Shown one piece after another: positions 1 through 9,049 of a stretch of DNA of 52,322 nt. Source of the DNA: a virus. The translations under genes and the position numbers were made by a program. Numbering within the stretch: position 1 is the first letter of the stretch; each line of letters begins with the position of its first letter. The stretch is taken from the IMG/VR virus record IMGVR_UViG_3300011113_000545, positions 1 through 52,322 of that record; one strand, written 5' to 3'. The notes under the pieces were generated by a model. The model was given only the letters and a program-made list of their open reading frames with translations. It did no database searches and was not told the DNA's origin.

Positions 1-857
1 CCGAAGGCCAGAGTAGTAGACTAGAACACATTAACGATAAGATTACAAGAATCTATGGCGATTTGACAGACGAAATGAGCATTGCTAATGTAGTAAATCA
101 AGTTAAACCTGACGAGATTTATAATCTGGGAGCAATGAGTCATGTGCGTATCAGCTTTGATATGCCTGCATTTACTATTAAAACAAACAGTTTGGGTGTA
201 CTAAACATGTTAGAAGCGTACAGACAATTTTGTCCTGAAGCAAAATTTTATCAAGCCAGTTCCAGTGAAATGTTTGGAAACAGTATAGATTCTGATGGAG
301 TACAGCGACTAACTACCCCCATGGTACCAGTCAGTCCATATGGATGCAGTAAAGTTATGGGATATAACTTAACTCGACATTACAGAGATGCCTATAAGCT
401 ACATGCCTGCAACGGAATTTTGTTTAATCACGAAAGTCCACGACGTGGAACTAACTTTGTAACTAACAAAGTTGTTAAAACAGCAGTGGAAATTAAACGA
501 GGACTAACAGACAAACTAGAACTTGGCAACCTGGACAGTAGCAGAGATTGGGGGCACAGCTATGATTATGTTCGAGCCATGCATTTAATCATTAACAGTG
601 ACACACCTAAGGATTGGGTAGTGGCCACAGGAGAAAGTCATACTGTGCGTGACTTATGTAAATATGTATTTGATAGTTTAGACATGAACTACGAGGATTA
701 TGTAGTTCAAAATCAAAAATTTTTACGCCCTGAAGAATTAAAATTTCTTAAAGGTGACAGCGCACCTATTCGCAGTGAATTGGGATGGCAGCCAACCTAT
801 ACTTTTGAAACTATGTTAGATGAAATGATTGCACACTGGATGAAAGAAATAAAATGA
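1..857 (+). CDS. gmd: GDP-mannose 4,6-dehydratase, 5' end outside window
   Basis: The open frame runs without a stop from position 3, so the start lies before the window; the first in-window TTG at 63 is internal. An extended SDR-family sugar dehydratase that makes GDP-4-keto-6-deoxymannose, the precursor of GDP-fucose and related sugars. Seen: the family signatures YGDLTD, EIYNLGA-SHVR, FYQASSSEMFG, the YxxxK catalytic pair (Tyr codon 339, Lys codon 351) and ACNGILFNHESPRRG. Its last codons overlap the next gene (ATGA at 854), so it is translationally coupled to a putative fucosyltransferase. The family assignment is firm; use of the sugar on virion, host envelope or DNA is not shown. Confidence 0.93.
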   Translation, partial: EGQSSRLEHINDKITRIYGDLTDEMSIANVVNQVKPDEIYNLGAMSHVRISFDMPAFTIKTNSLGVLNMLEAYRQFCPEAKFYQASSSEMFGNSIDSDGVQRLTTPMVPVSPYGCSKVMGYNLTRHYRDAYKLHACNGILFNHESPRRGTNFVTNKVVKTAVEIKRGLTDKLELGNLDSSRDWGHSYDYVRAMHLIINSDTPKDWVVATGESHTVRDLCKYVFDSLDMNYEDYVVQNQKFLRPEELKFLKGDSAPIRSELGWQPTYTFETMLDEMIAHWMKEIK

Positions 858-1696
858 ATAATCACATTTATGTAATGCCTGGCGGAGGCCCATTCAGTAG
901 ATTTTTACAATGCGGAGTTATTCCATTGGCAGACGTTGAGTTTGACAATGTATTCTTAACTTTAAGTCCTTTTGTAGAAGATACTAACAATGATGAGTAT
1001 CTTGAAGAAGCTGTAGGGCATATTGTCAGAAATAGAACAGCTATGCAAAGTTATGGAATAGAACGGCCCTATGATCATATCATGGGATACGTACTAAATC
1101 AGACCACAGATAAGACCTATGAGTACAAAGGATTTTTGCCAATTGGCAAGATGTACACGAAAGACAATCCCATAGAAAACAGTAATAGATTGTCAGACTA
1201 CAAGCGGGTGCTTAATAAGATTCATATCAATAATGAAATTACCACTAAAGTAGATAATTTATGTAAACTAGTTAATATTAATTCACGTACTTTGGGTGTT
1301 CACGTAAGAATGACCACTATGGCAGTTCATACTAACTATAATCCAATTACGCACGAAGATTATTGTCGAACTATTGACAATCAGCTAGCCACCGGTGACT
1401 GGGATGGGCTGTATGTGGCAACAGACAACGTTGAATCTTTAGTAAAGATGGAACAGCGATACGGAAATATAATTAGATACTATCCAAATTTATGGAGATT
1501 GCCCACAGAGCAGATTACCGAACGCTGGCAATGGTCTTGGGAATATGATACATTTTTTCATAAAAGATTTTGGCAAGAAAGTTTTATGGAGGCGATGACC
1601 CTGGCTCGTTGTGGTGGCATGGTATGCAGAGACAGTAACTTTAGTAATGCTGCTGTGGTGTTTAGTAATAGTTTAAAGAGGATAGTACGAGTTTAA
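854..1696 (+). CDS. Fucosyltransferase-like glycosyltransferase
   Basis: 280 aa. Contains GVHVRM at residues 148-153, like the HxR nucleotide-sugar motif of alpha-1,6/O-fucosyltransferase-type enzymes, and a C-terminal block (SNFSNAAVVFS) resembling the S/N-rich acceptor-side motif of that fold. It starts 4 nt inside gmd, so its likely donor is the GDP-deoxysugar made by that enzyme. No signal peptide or membrane segment is visible, so it probably acts in the cytoplasm. The exact family is uncertain; it could be another GT-B fucosyltransferase relative. Confidence 0.6.
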   Translation: MNNHIYVMPGGGPFSRFLQCGVIPLADVEFDNVFLTLSPFVEDTNNDEYLEEAVGHIVRNRTAMQSYGIERPYDHIMGYVLNQTTDKTYEYKGFLPIGKMYTKDNPIENSNRLSDYKRVLNKIHINNEITTKVDNLCKLVNINSRTLGVHVRMTTMAVHTNYNPITHEDYCRTIDNQLATGDWDGLYVATDNVESLVKMEQRYGNIIRYYPNLWRLPTEQITERWQWSWEYDTFFHKRFWQESFMEAMTLARCGGMVCRDSNFSNAAVVFSNSLKRIVRV

Positions 1697-1698
1697 AA

Positions 1699-2466
1699 AT
1701 GAATCATGCATTTTTTGTTACCTCAAGTATCGAGTTAGATCCTGCTCGCAATTTTAAAGGGACAAGGAAACGCACAGTCTTTTCTACCAATGAAAGGCTG
1801 GTTCAAACAATTAAAACTATAACCAATCTCCAAGAAAAAGATCCGACAGCGCCTATTTACTTAATAGATTCGTCTGCAAGGGCATTTGAACAATTAAATT
1901 GTATAGGTGTAAAGAATCTTCATTATATTAAACTACAAGAACTAAATCCCGCAGTAGCAGACATAGTAAGAACTCATTCGTCGAAATCGTACTGTGAATG
2001 TTTAATGATATTGGAATTTTTTAAACATTACAAAAAAGAATTACAAAAATATAACTTTATAACAAAGATATGTGCTCGTTATACACTGTCGGATAATTAC
2101 AGTATAGATCTGTTTACGCCTGAAAATATGGATAAGTTTTTTATGAAAAAAGAACTTATGTGGGACAATGAACATATTAATTTTTTAACAGAAGTGCAGT
2201 TACCTCGGGATTTATTAGTTGACAATAAACTTTATGGATTTTATACTGTAGCACATGCCATTGGCAATCAAAAAATTGATCAGTACGAAGCAATAATGGC
2301 AGCATCTGCACAAATGGCAGCAGAACACGGCAAGTATTATCATCAAGATGTTGAATATACATTGCATCTGTATTTGAGATTATTTGGACTTCTTAAAGAT
2401 GTAATTATTGTGGATTGGACTGTGGATGGTCGCTGCGGTGTTACCGGAGATTGGGTGAGATATTAA
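1699..2466 (+). CDS. Hypothetical protein in glycan cassette
   Basis: 255 aa, unrecognised. It sits 2 nt after one fucosyltransferase-like gene and abuts the next (stop at 2466, next ATG at 2467), so it is in the same operon. The N-terminal half alternates hydrophobic strands and helices (VFSTNERLVQTIKTI, APIYLID), compatible with a nucleotide-sugar binding fold, and the C-terminal half is Tyr/His rich (HGKYYHQDVEY). No DxD or other catalytic motif could be fixed. A glycosyltransferase or accessory role is suggested only by context. Confidence 0.7.
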   Translation: MNHAFFVTSSIELDPARNFKGTRKRTVFSTNERLVQTIKTITNLQEKDPTAPIYLIDSSARAFEQLNCIGVKNLHYIKLQELNPAVADIVRTHSSKSYCECLMILEFFKHYKKELQKYNFITKICARYTLSDNYSIDLFTPENMDKFFMKKELMWDNEHINFLTEVQLPRDLLVDNKLYGFYTVAHAIGNQKIDQYEAIMAASAQMAAEHGKYYHQDVEYTLHLYLRLFGLLKDVIIVDWTVDGRCGVTGDWVRY

Positions 2467-3312
2467 ATGCACACTATTAAACAAATAGGATATATGCCGG
2501 GGTACGGACTTGACAGTCTGCATCGTTTTACAAAACAATTTAATAAACGTATTTCGGTCAGCATTGACAATATTAATAGTTGTCCAGATGCGGATTTTAA
2601 AGTGTTAATGCAAAGTGAGCCTCCTAACCTTTATATAATGTTTTGCGGGTTAGTGCAACAAAATTATCAAAATTTTGATTTAATATTAACATATGATGAT
2701 AGACTGTTGTCTTTGCCTAATGCAGTAGAATTTTGTCCTGTTGGATCTTGGATATCCGACAATTTAAAACTAGAAAAAAGAAATCAAATTAGTTATATGA
2801 TGAGCAGTAAATTAAATGGCACTGCCTATCATATGAGATATATGATAATGCGTCGATTTGAAAAAATAAAATCTATAGGCGAGTTTGAGTTATTATGGCA
2901 TCGTAGTCCTCCGCGGGTACCCAGTAAAGATCCATTTTTTGCAAATGCAAAATTTAACATTGCCTGCGAAAATCAAATTATGACAAACATGTTTACTGAA
3001 AAACTGTTGGACTGTTTTAAAACTTTAACAGTACCCATTTATTATGGATGCACAAATATTGAAAAATATTTCAATCCTAAAGGTATTATTCAATTTAACA
3101 CAATAGAAGAACTCGAGAACATTTTCGAAAATTTAACACCTGACGTATACGACGAAATGCTGCCATATCTTCATGAAAATTTCGAAGCAGCCAAGCCCTA
3201 TTGGGAAAAAACAATTTATCAAAGAATAGAAGATGAAATTGAAAAAGCGTTGAATAAACCGTCAATGTTTGAAGACGAAAATAATTTACTTTACACAGTT
3301 TTGCTTGAATAA
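2467..3312 (+). CDS. GT10-type alpha-1,3-fucosyltransferase-like protein
   Basis: 281 aa. Residues 163-170 (FNIACENQ), 177-180 (TEKL) and 188-194 (TVPIYYG) match, in order and spacing, the donor-binding motif of GT10 fucosyltransferases (FxLxFENS...YxTEKL...GTVPVxxG). That family transfers fucose from GDP-fucose to glycans. It starts directly at the stop of the upstream gene, in a run beginning with gmd, which fits a fucose or deoxymannose pathway. No GDP-fucose synthase (fcl/wcaG) is seen in the window; it may lie upstream or come from the host. The acceptor is unknown. Confidence 0.75.
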   Translation: MHTIKQIGYMPGYGLDSLHRFTKQFNKRISVSIDNINSCPDADFKVLMQSEPPNLYIMFCGLVQQNYQNFDLILTYDDRLLSLPNAVEFCPVGSWISDNLKLEKRNQISYMMSSKLNGTAYHMRYMIMRRFEKIKSIGEFELLWHRSPPRVPSKDPFFANAKFNIACENQIMTNMFTEKLLDCFKTLTVPIYYGCTNIEKYFNPKGIIQFNTIEELENIFENLTPDVYDEMLPYLHENFEAAKPYWEKTIYQRIEDEIEKALNKPSMFEDENNLLYTVLLE

Positions 3313-3321
3313 GTACAATAT

Positions 3322-3879
3322 ATGAAAACTAATCTATTAATCACTGATAATTTCTATAGCGATCCAGATTCTGTCAGGAGTTTTGCACTACAACAAAAAT
3401 TTGATGTCACCGGTAACTATCCCGGGGCAAGAACCAAAAGTTTTCTTACACCGGATCTCAAAGAAACTGTGCAGACAATAATTTGGAATGCAGGCGGTGA
3501 AGTGACTAATTGGTACGAAAAAGATGGGTATACTGGAGCATATCAACTTACCACAGCAGCAGATCGCAGCTGGATACACACGGACCACTTTAATAAATGG
3601 GCTGGAGTATTGTATCTAACACCCGATGCCCCAATAAGTAGTGGTACAGGTCTGTTCAGGTATAAAGAAAACGGTGCAACTACTGCTGCTGAAATGGGAG
3701 ATAGGTCCTACGATGCACAAGACATGACTAAATGGGACTTATACGATATAATGGCCAACAAATATAATCGATTAGTCTTATACCGTGGCGATTTATTCCA
3801 CAGTAGCTTAGATTATTTTGGCAGCAACCTACACGATGGTCGTTTATTTCAGCTGTTCTTTTTTGACACTGTTTATTAA
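3322..3879 (+). CDS. DUF6445-like 2OG-Fe(II) oxygenase-type protein (copy 1)
   Basis: 185 aa. Predicted double-stranded beta-helix dioxygenase-like protein: H86-x-D88 (WIHTDHFNKWAG), a distal H160 in LFHSSLDYFG and R174 in DGRLFQLFF form the usual iron and 2-oxoglutarate ligand pattern. It is a tandem duplicate of the next gene, with the same length and the same start (MKTNL) and end architecture, separated by 2 nt. The substrate is unknown; sugars, proteins and small molecules are all possible. The family name is from memory of this HTDH...FHSSLDYFG pattern. Confidence 0.7.
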   Translation: MKTNLLITDNFYSDPDSVRSFALQQKFDVTGNYPGARTKSFLTPDLKETVQTIIWNAGGEVTNWYEKDGYTGAYQLTTAADRSWIHTDHFNKWAGVLYLTPDAPISSGTGLFRYKENGATTAAEMGDRSYDAQDMTKWDLYDIMANKYNRLVLYRGDLFHSSLDYFGSNLHDGRLFQLFFFDTVY

Positions 3880-3881
3880 TT

Positions 3882-4433
3882 ATGAAAACAAATTTAATTA
3901 TTGTGGATAATTTTTATAGTAATCCCGACGGAGTGCGGTCTTTTGCACTCAGTCAAGAGTTTACTAAACAAGCTAATTTTCCGGGTCGCCGTACCAAATC
4001 ATTTTTAAATCAAGGTACTAAAGATACTATACAAAATATCCTGCGTAACGCAGGCGGATTAGTCACAAACTGGAATGAGTCAGACGGATCCACTGGCAGC
4101 TTTGAAATGGCATTTGCACGAGATCGTAGTTGGATTCATACGGATCATTACAACACGTGGGCTGGGGTGTTATACTTAACACCTGATGCTCCATTAAGCG
4201 GAGGCACAGGTTTATACCGTTACAAAAAAACCGGCGCTTCGATAGCCAGCGAATTAGAAGAATATGAATCCCAAGATATGACCAAATGGGAATTATGTGA
4301 TGTTGTAGCAAATCGGTATAATCGATTAGTTCTATATCGCAGTGAGCAGTTTCATAATAGCTTAGATTATTTTGGATCTGACATGGAAACTGGCAGATTA
4401 TTTCAGCTTTTCTTTATAACAACAGAATTTTAA
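3882..4433 (+). CDS. DUF6445-like 2OG-Fe(II) oxygenase-type protein (copy 2)
   Basis: 183 aa, paralogue of the preceding gene. The H86-x-D88, H158 and R172 ligand set is conserved (WIHTDHYNTWAG, FHNSLDYFG, GRLFQLFF). The regions between motifs have diverged, mainly around residues 25-80 and 112-130, so both copies appear to be maintained as intact and probably distinct enzymes. It starts 2 nt after the upstream stop. Substrate unknown. Confidence 0.7.
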   Translation: MKTNLIIVDNFYSNPDGVRSFALSQEFTKQANFPGRRTKSFLNQGTKDTIQNILRNAGGLVTNWNESDGSTGSFEMAFARDRSWIHTDHYNTWAGVLYLTPDAPLSGGTGLYRYKKTGASIASELEEYESQDMTKWELCDVVANRYNRLVLYRSEQFHNSLDYFGSDMETGRLFQLFFITTEF

Positions 4434-4444
4434 AAGGTATAACA

Positions 4445-4969
4445 ATGATTTATAAGGTCCCTAACTTTCTCGACGCTGATGTACTAGCAGCACTTAGAAA
4501 AAAATTCGAAACATCTAGAGGGCAAGCTGTATTCGAAGTTAATCACATGGGTCGCTGGGGAAAAGGACTAGAAGCAGGATCTTATGCTCCTGTTTTAATA
4601 TTGCCTATACCTGAATTCAGAGATTACCTCATTGAAAAATATCAAGCAATGGATCCGATATTTAACGAATATGCAAATCTAAATTGCTTTATGCATATTT
4701 GGTTGCCAGGAAGTCAAATCAATTTTCATCATGACGCCAGCGACGATAATCCCAGACTGAGCAGTACAATTTATATTAATGAAAGTTGGAACTGGAACTG
4801 GGGAGGTTTGTTTTTATATGATGATCCCGACACAGGACAAGGCTGGGTGTATCCGCATGAAAATTTAATGGTATGGTTTAAACCTCCTATTTTTCATGCA
4901 ACTTCAATGGTAAGTTCTCAGGCTGAACACCCCAGACTCAGCATTCAATTATTCTTTAACAAATACTAA
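4445..4969 (+). CDS. 2OG-Fe(II) oxygenase, prolyl-hydroxylase-like
   Basis: 174 aa, preceded by AAAAGG about 6 nt upstream. Iron ligands H95 and D97 (INFHHDASDD), distal H151 (PPIFHATSMV) and R164 (EHPRLSIQLFF) in the order typical of P4H-like dioxygenases; the Trp-rich strand WNWNWGGLFLYDD is the usual beta-strand before the distal His. Third of four oxygenase-like genes in a row, all intact. It presumably hydroxylates a substrate of the preceding glycan cassette or a host/phage protein; nothing in the sequence decides. Confidence 0.78.
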   Translation: MIYKVPNFLDADVLAALRKKFETSRGQAVFEVNHMGRWGKGLEAGSYAPVLILPIPEFRDYLIEKYQAMDPIFNEYANLNCFMHIWLPGSQINFHHDASDDNPRLSSTIYINESWNWNWGGLFLYDDPDTGQGWVYPHENLMVWFKPPIFHATSMVSSQAEHPRLSIQLFFNKY

Positions 4970-4970
4970 T

Positions 4971-5555
4971 ATGAATTTAGATCATTGGTTTCCCAGCGTT
5001 ATTGGAAGGTCTGAGCACTTAGATTGGTTAGACCCGATGACTAGGGCCATGGATGATATCTTTAATAGCCCATCTACTAGACTAAACGAAGAATTTTATT
5101 ATAACGGGCAAACAACTTACGGCACAAGAAATCTCACCACAGAACCGCAATTTGCAGCGTTTGTATCTTTTATACAGCAACAAGCCTGTAATTTTTTAGA
5201 ATTACAAGGGTACGATTCTGCTAAAGTTCCGTGGAAACCATTTCTATTTGCTAACAGTTTCAAAGAAGGTAGTAATCATCCCAAGCATTTGCATAGCCAA
5301 TGTACCATTAGCGGAATATATTATATAAAAACTCCGCCAGGCAGTAGCAATATTATTTTTTATCCTAATCAACCTTTTAAAGATTTTTTTGATTATATGT
5401 TTATGATTAAAGATCCCGCCAATTGGTATAGTTTAGCTAAAACAGAATACAAGCCTTACCCTGGATTATTATTAATGTGGCCAGCCTGGCTTTATCATGA
5501 AGTACCGCCCAATCACAGCACAGAACCAAGAACTAGCTTAGTTTTTAACCTGTGA
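4971..5555 (+). CDS. Putative 2OG-Fe(II) oxygenase (TIGR02466-like)
   Basis: 194 aa. Shows the pattern of the phage and bacterial family recalled as TIGR02466: W-P motif at the N-terminus (HWFPSVIG), SGIYYIKTPPGS, then LLLMWPAWLYHEVPPN with distal H176 and R187 in RTSLVFNL; H106/H108 are proximal iron-ligand candidates. It starts 1 nt after the previous stop and ends 11 nt into the convergent Nudix gene. Catalysis is inferred from the family fold, not from a known substrate. Confidence 0.72.
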   Translation: MNLDHWFPSVIGRSEHLDWLDPMTRAMDDIFNSPSTRLNEEFYYNGQTTYGTRNLTTEPQFAAFVSFIQQQACNFLELQGYDSAKVPWKPFLFANSFKEGSNHPKHLHSQCTISGIYYIKTPPGSSNIIFYPNQPFKDFFDYMFMIKDPANWYSLAKTEYKPYPGLLLMWPAWLYHEVPPNHSTEPRTSLVFNL

Positions 5556-5979
5556 TTTTTTCGTGTAATTTAATTTTTTCTTTGATATTCTTAAATTTAA
5601 AAGTTCTGTGAACACCAGGATGCAACGGGGTAGGGTGTAAGTCTATGGGCACCCAACAGTATCCAATGTGTTCGTGATTCAATATGGGCACAAATTCTTC
5701 TTCCACTTTAAGAAGAAAAGTATGATATATAAATCTGTTATTGTTGCTAGTATATTTTTCGATGGGAATAATTTTAGCACCATCAATTTGACCGCCTAAT
5801 TCTTCTTTAATTTCTCGCTCTAACCCTTGTAGTATTGTTTCATTTTGTTCTATTTTACCGCCCACTATTCCCCACGTATTAGGAAACTTTCCATCATTTC
5901 TTAATAAGAACAAATATCTGCGAGTTGATGTGCAATAAATTAATGCTCCACATCCTTCTTTTATATTGTTAGTTGCCAT
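5545..5979 (-). CDS. Nudix hydrolase
   Basis: 144 aa. The Nudix box GX5EX7REUXEEXGU is complete at residues 41-63 (G41, E47, R55, E56, E59, E60, G62), so pyrophosphohydrolase activity on a nucleoside-diphosphate-linked substrate is likely. T4-like phages often carry a Nudix gene, but this one is not clearly NudE. Its 5' end lies 19 nt inside the end of the gp15-like gene read before it on the minus strand, suggesting translational coupling. The 3' end overlaps the convergent oxygenase gene by 11 nt. Confidence 0.88.
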   Translation of the reverse strand: MATNNIKEGCGALIYCTSTRRYLFLLRNDGKFPNTWGIVGGKIEQNETILQGLEREIKEELGGQIDGAKIIPIEKYTSNNNRFIYHTFLLKVEEEFVPILNHEHIGYCWVPIDLHPTPLHPGVHRTFKFKNIKEKIKLHEKITG

Positions 5980-7577
5980 TTTCCTGCAGGATAAAACCCT
6001 TCATAACTCTTGGCCCAGCTCGATCCATTCCACTTATATTGAGTTCCGGTTGTTAAATTTGTCACGTATTCAGTTTGAGTTTCGTATCTACTAGAAAATA
6101 CTACAGCCCAATGTTGTCCATTAAATTCTATAATGTCATTAGCATAAGCTTCTAATAGAGTATTGTCAATACCATACCAATTATATGCCGGTTGAGCCCC
6201 GGAAGCAGATACATAGTCATTGACTAATAAGTATCGAGTTCCAGTAGCTAAATCCTGTAAATTTTTATTTGGTCTAGCACTTTGCGGATCGATGATAGCA
6301 TTTACTGGTTCTAATGTATTTACGGGAATAGTATCGATATCCGGAGTCCATAACAGTGCAGTGTCGTCAACAGGATTGTATGCTACTGTGCCGATAACTT
6401 CGTTACCGTCGTCGAGTTCTAATCTAATAGTGCTAGTACCATTTACTAAATTTCCATAAACATTAATCAGATCTCTCCATGGTTCAGACGGTCCTTCTTT
6501 ACGAGTTGTGGCAGTAAACACAATTCTATCTCCGATATTTCCGGTAATTAAGTTACTGGCAGTCACAGTATCTCCATTAATGCCAATCACTATACAGTTC
6601 GGCACAGTTGTAATGGTCGGACTAGCATTACTAGTAATGCTTAGTCCGGATATAATCATATTATTTGAGATGCCGTCAGTGTCGGACAATATAACGTTGG
6701 TATTCGCCGTGACCGGTGCCAACAATTCTTTGACAACTTGAACGCCAAAGTCTTCTGTGACGTGCTGATCATATTTTACTAATCGAAGTTCGTTATCAAA
6801 TAATATAACACCGTAAGTCAATGGTGTGAAATACTGCCGAGACAGTAATTTTTCATCGTCGTAGATAGCTTCGTTAATCCCGCCAGATCCGTCGAATATA
6901 CTGGCAATAATTTTTTGCACTACTCCTAACTTCTTTACCAGTGCAGGAGCACTGATAAAAATAGGTAATTCAAAAGTCAGTGTTGCAACATCGATTGGCG
7001 TGTCAGTGCCTATAGGCACAGTTCTAGAACTCCAATTTACGTTGGTTAGTAAAACATAGGTAATACTAGTCCAATCGATATAATTGTCAGTGCTTTGAAT
7101 TTCTAACGCAGGATTGAATAGGATAGTTAATTGTTCTAACAGTTGTAGTTTTTGTTCGGTGTTGCTAGTCCAAATATCCAAATTCAATGTAAGTTTATAT
7201 GGTACAGGCATTAACCGTTCTACAGTAAACACATCACCCTGTGTGGTACTCATTTGACCGGTTGCAGGGTCAAAATACCTTTCTCGTAGATTTAATTTGC
7301 CTACGTAAGTGGGATTTTGCAGTCTTTCCCTGTCGTAAGTAAGTCCGCTGACATACACAGCCATGGCTGGAACAGCGTTTAAAACATTTTCGCTGTTCTG
7401 TTGAATAATGCTGGCAACTTGTCTACTGCTATCACCATATATTACAGGAACTCGTTGCAGTGCTATGACACTGTTACGGTCTTTGCCAAATTCAACTTGA
7501 AAGTTTGACACCATACGAATAAATTGTATGATGTATCTTCTTATTTGTTGATCGTAAAAAAAACTTTGTAAACTCAT
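5961..7577 (-). CDS. 15: Tail sheath stabilizer/completion protein gp15-like, C-terminally extended
   Basis: 538 aa, about twice T4 gp15 (272 aa). The first ~215 residues match the gp15 pattern of aquatic T4-like phages: YDQQIRRYIIQF, a VYVSGLTYDRERL segment, MPVPYKLTLNLDIW, and KLQLLEQLTILFNPALEIQ. gp15 caps the contracted tail and joins it to the neck. Residues after ~240 form an added region rich in beta-strand and Thr/Asn, ending in a GxxY.WNGSSW module. Minus strand, followed by the Nudix gene with a 19-nt overlap and preceded by the gp14-like gene. Confidence 0.75.
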   Translation of the reverse strand: MSLQSFFYDQQIRRYIIQFIRMVSNFQVEFGKDRNSVIALQRVPVIYGDSSRQVASIIQQNSENVLNAVPAMAVYVSGLTYDRERLQNPTYVGKLNLRERYFDPATGQMSTTQGDVFTVERLMPVPYKLTLNLDIWTSNTEQKLQLLEQLTILFNPALEIQSTDNYIDWTSITYVLLTNVNWSSRTVPIGTDTPIDVATLTFELPIFISAPALVKKLGVVQKIIASIFDGSGGINEAIYDDEKLLSRQYFTPLTYGVILFDNELRLVKYDQHVTEDFGVQVVKELLAPVTANTNVILSDTDGISNNMIISGLSITSNASPTITTVPNCIVIGINGDTVTASNLITGNIGDRIVFTATTRKEGPSEPWRDLINVYGNLVNGTSTIRLELDDGNEVIGTVAYNPVDDTALLWTPDIDTIPVNTLEPVNAIIDPQSARPNKNLQDLATGTRYLLVNDYVSASGAQPAYNWYGIDNTLLEAYANDIIEFNGQHWAVVFSSRYETQTEYVTNLTTGTQYKWNGSSWAKSYEGFYPAGKWQLTI

Positions 7578-7606
7578 TGTTTCTTTCTTTCTATTAGATG
7601 CACATA

Positions 7607-8980
7607 TTAATTGTCAGCTCGAGGAGTAAGTGCCTTGCTGAGACTTTGTCTGGTAGGCATTGTCTGACCTTCATTATTGACATAAGTGGAAGTATCGTTA
7701 ACAAAGATACTACGCTGAGTTTTGTTGTCTGGGCCTGGGGTAAGATTGGTACGAACACCGTCTTCGATTTTAATCCATCTTGTGCCATTATAGCGGAACA
7801 AACGATTGGGAACATAATCTGTTCTTAGAACATAGTCTCCAATGGTTGGACTAGCTGGAAAACTTGTTCCGGCAGTAACAGGCCATCCATTGGGGGGTAT
7901 ATCGTCGCCTCCAAGATATGCGGGCACATTAGAGTCTGGCGTAGTCGGTTGGGTATTTGTAAAATCCAAGGTTGAATCTACAAATAAATTTGTTAAATCC
8001 ACTGTTTGTCCAGTTGGGTCACCTGGACTACCGTCAGGGTTTACGGGTTCGATGTACAAATCATTAATGTCAGTGCCACTCTTTGGCACATTAATTTCCG
8101 CTTGCTGGATAATTGCGTCATTAATGGATATAAGTTTATCTAAAGTACTCACGTAGTTTCCTATAGGAGTATTATTGGCACTGTTTGGAACAAGCTGGTT
8201 AATGATGTCTTTATATTCTTGACTGTCTACTAGCGGGGTAAGTTTTACACGCCACAAATGCGGCCACCAAGTTTGACTAAATCCTTCTGCTGCAAAACTG
8301 GCATCTTGCACAACATAATACCTTTTTAACACTGCGGGTATATCTTCATTTAGCGGGTAATAATCTTTTTTATGCTGTAGTTCTAATACATCACCACTCA
8401 TAATCTTACGACCCAGAGATGCTACGGTGTCATTGAGATGAAATGTCATATAAACAGTGTCTGCACTTAGGAAGATACCAAATTGTTTTAAATCAAAATC
8501 GTTATCATTAACAGTATAAATGCCCCGAAGAGTATAGACGGAAGTATCATATTTTCGGTCTCTATTTTCTAAAAATAATAAATCCTGGATATTTAAAGCA
8601 CTTTGATTTTGATAAACGGGTTGAGTAGCATCTTTCCAGTATATATTAAGTGGTTGTCCGGATGTTATGGCAGAAATAACATTAGCACTTATAGTAACAG
8701 TGTTGATAGTTACATTTGTTCCTGTTATAATTGTATTTGCTGCGATACCTATACCACTTACAGTCTGACCAACTTCAAATGGTGCCACATTTCCAAAATA
8801 TAATGTTCTGCCAGAAGAAGTTGTATTTGCAGTAGGATACGCATTTGCTTGCACATTAGTACCGATATATTTGTGCAACAGCACACCCGTACCACCAATG
8901 GTAAATTCTTCTGATATTCTTTTATCAAAAAATTTGTAATCGTTTGTGTGGTTGTCGCGCCACATGCTAAGTCTGGGCAT
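7607..8980 (-). CDS. 14: Neck protein gp14-like, extended
   Basis: 457 aa; T4 gp14 is 256 aa. Recognised from the aquatic T4-like gp14 pattern: MPRLSMWRDNHTNDYKFFD, FTIGGTGV, a central block QDLLFLENRDRKYD, FDLKQFGIFLS, GRKIMSGDVLELQHKKDYY, and AEGFSQTWWPHLWRVKLTP. gp14 with gp13 forms the neck that joins head and tail. The C-terminal ~130 residues are Pro/Thr rich and end in a short LFRYNGTRWIK motif shared with gp15 and the sheath here. It begins the minus-strand unit with gp15 and Nudix. Confidence 0.82.
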   Translation of the reverse strand: MPRLSMWRDNHTNDYKFFDKRISEEFTIGGTGVLLHKYIGTNVQANAYPTANTTSSGRTLYFGNVAPFEVGQTVSGIGIAANTIITGTNVTINTVTISANVISAITSGQPLNIYWKDATQPVYQNQSALNIQDLLFLENRDRKYDTSVYTLRGIYTVNDNDFDLKQFGIFLSADTVYMTFHLNDTVASLGRKIMSGDVLELQHKKDYYPLNEDIPAVLKRYYVVQDASFAAEGFSQTWWPHLWRVKLTPLVDSQEYKDIINQLVPNSANNTPIGNYVSTLDKLISINDAIIQQAEINVPKSGTDINDLYIEPVNPDGSPGDPTGQTVDLTNLFVDSTLDFTNTQPTTPDSNVPAYLGGDDIPPNGWPVTAGTSFPASPTIGDYVLRTDYVPNRLFRYNGTRWIKIEDGVRTNLTPGPDNKTQRSIFVNDTSTYVNNEGQTMPTRQSLSKALTPRADN

Positions 8981-9014
8981 TTTTGATTCCGTTTATTGTA
9001 TATTTATGGTTATG

Positions 9015-9043
9015 TTGACATAAAAAACCGTTTCTGCTATAAT
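9015..9043 (+). promoter_or_regulatory. Sigma70-like promoter
   Basis: TTGACA at 9015-9020, 17-nt spacer, TATAAT at 9038-9043: a perfect consensus. Initiation would fall about at 9050, the ATG of the following gene. Confidence 0.85.
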
Positions 9044-9049
9044 AACAAA

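Noticed and set aside
8996-9049. Start of the small gene at 8996
   Set aside because: It would begin upstream of the promoter and its -35 box; the ATG at 9050 fits the transcript start.
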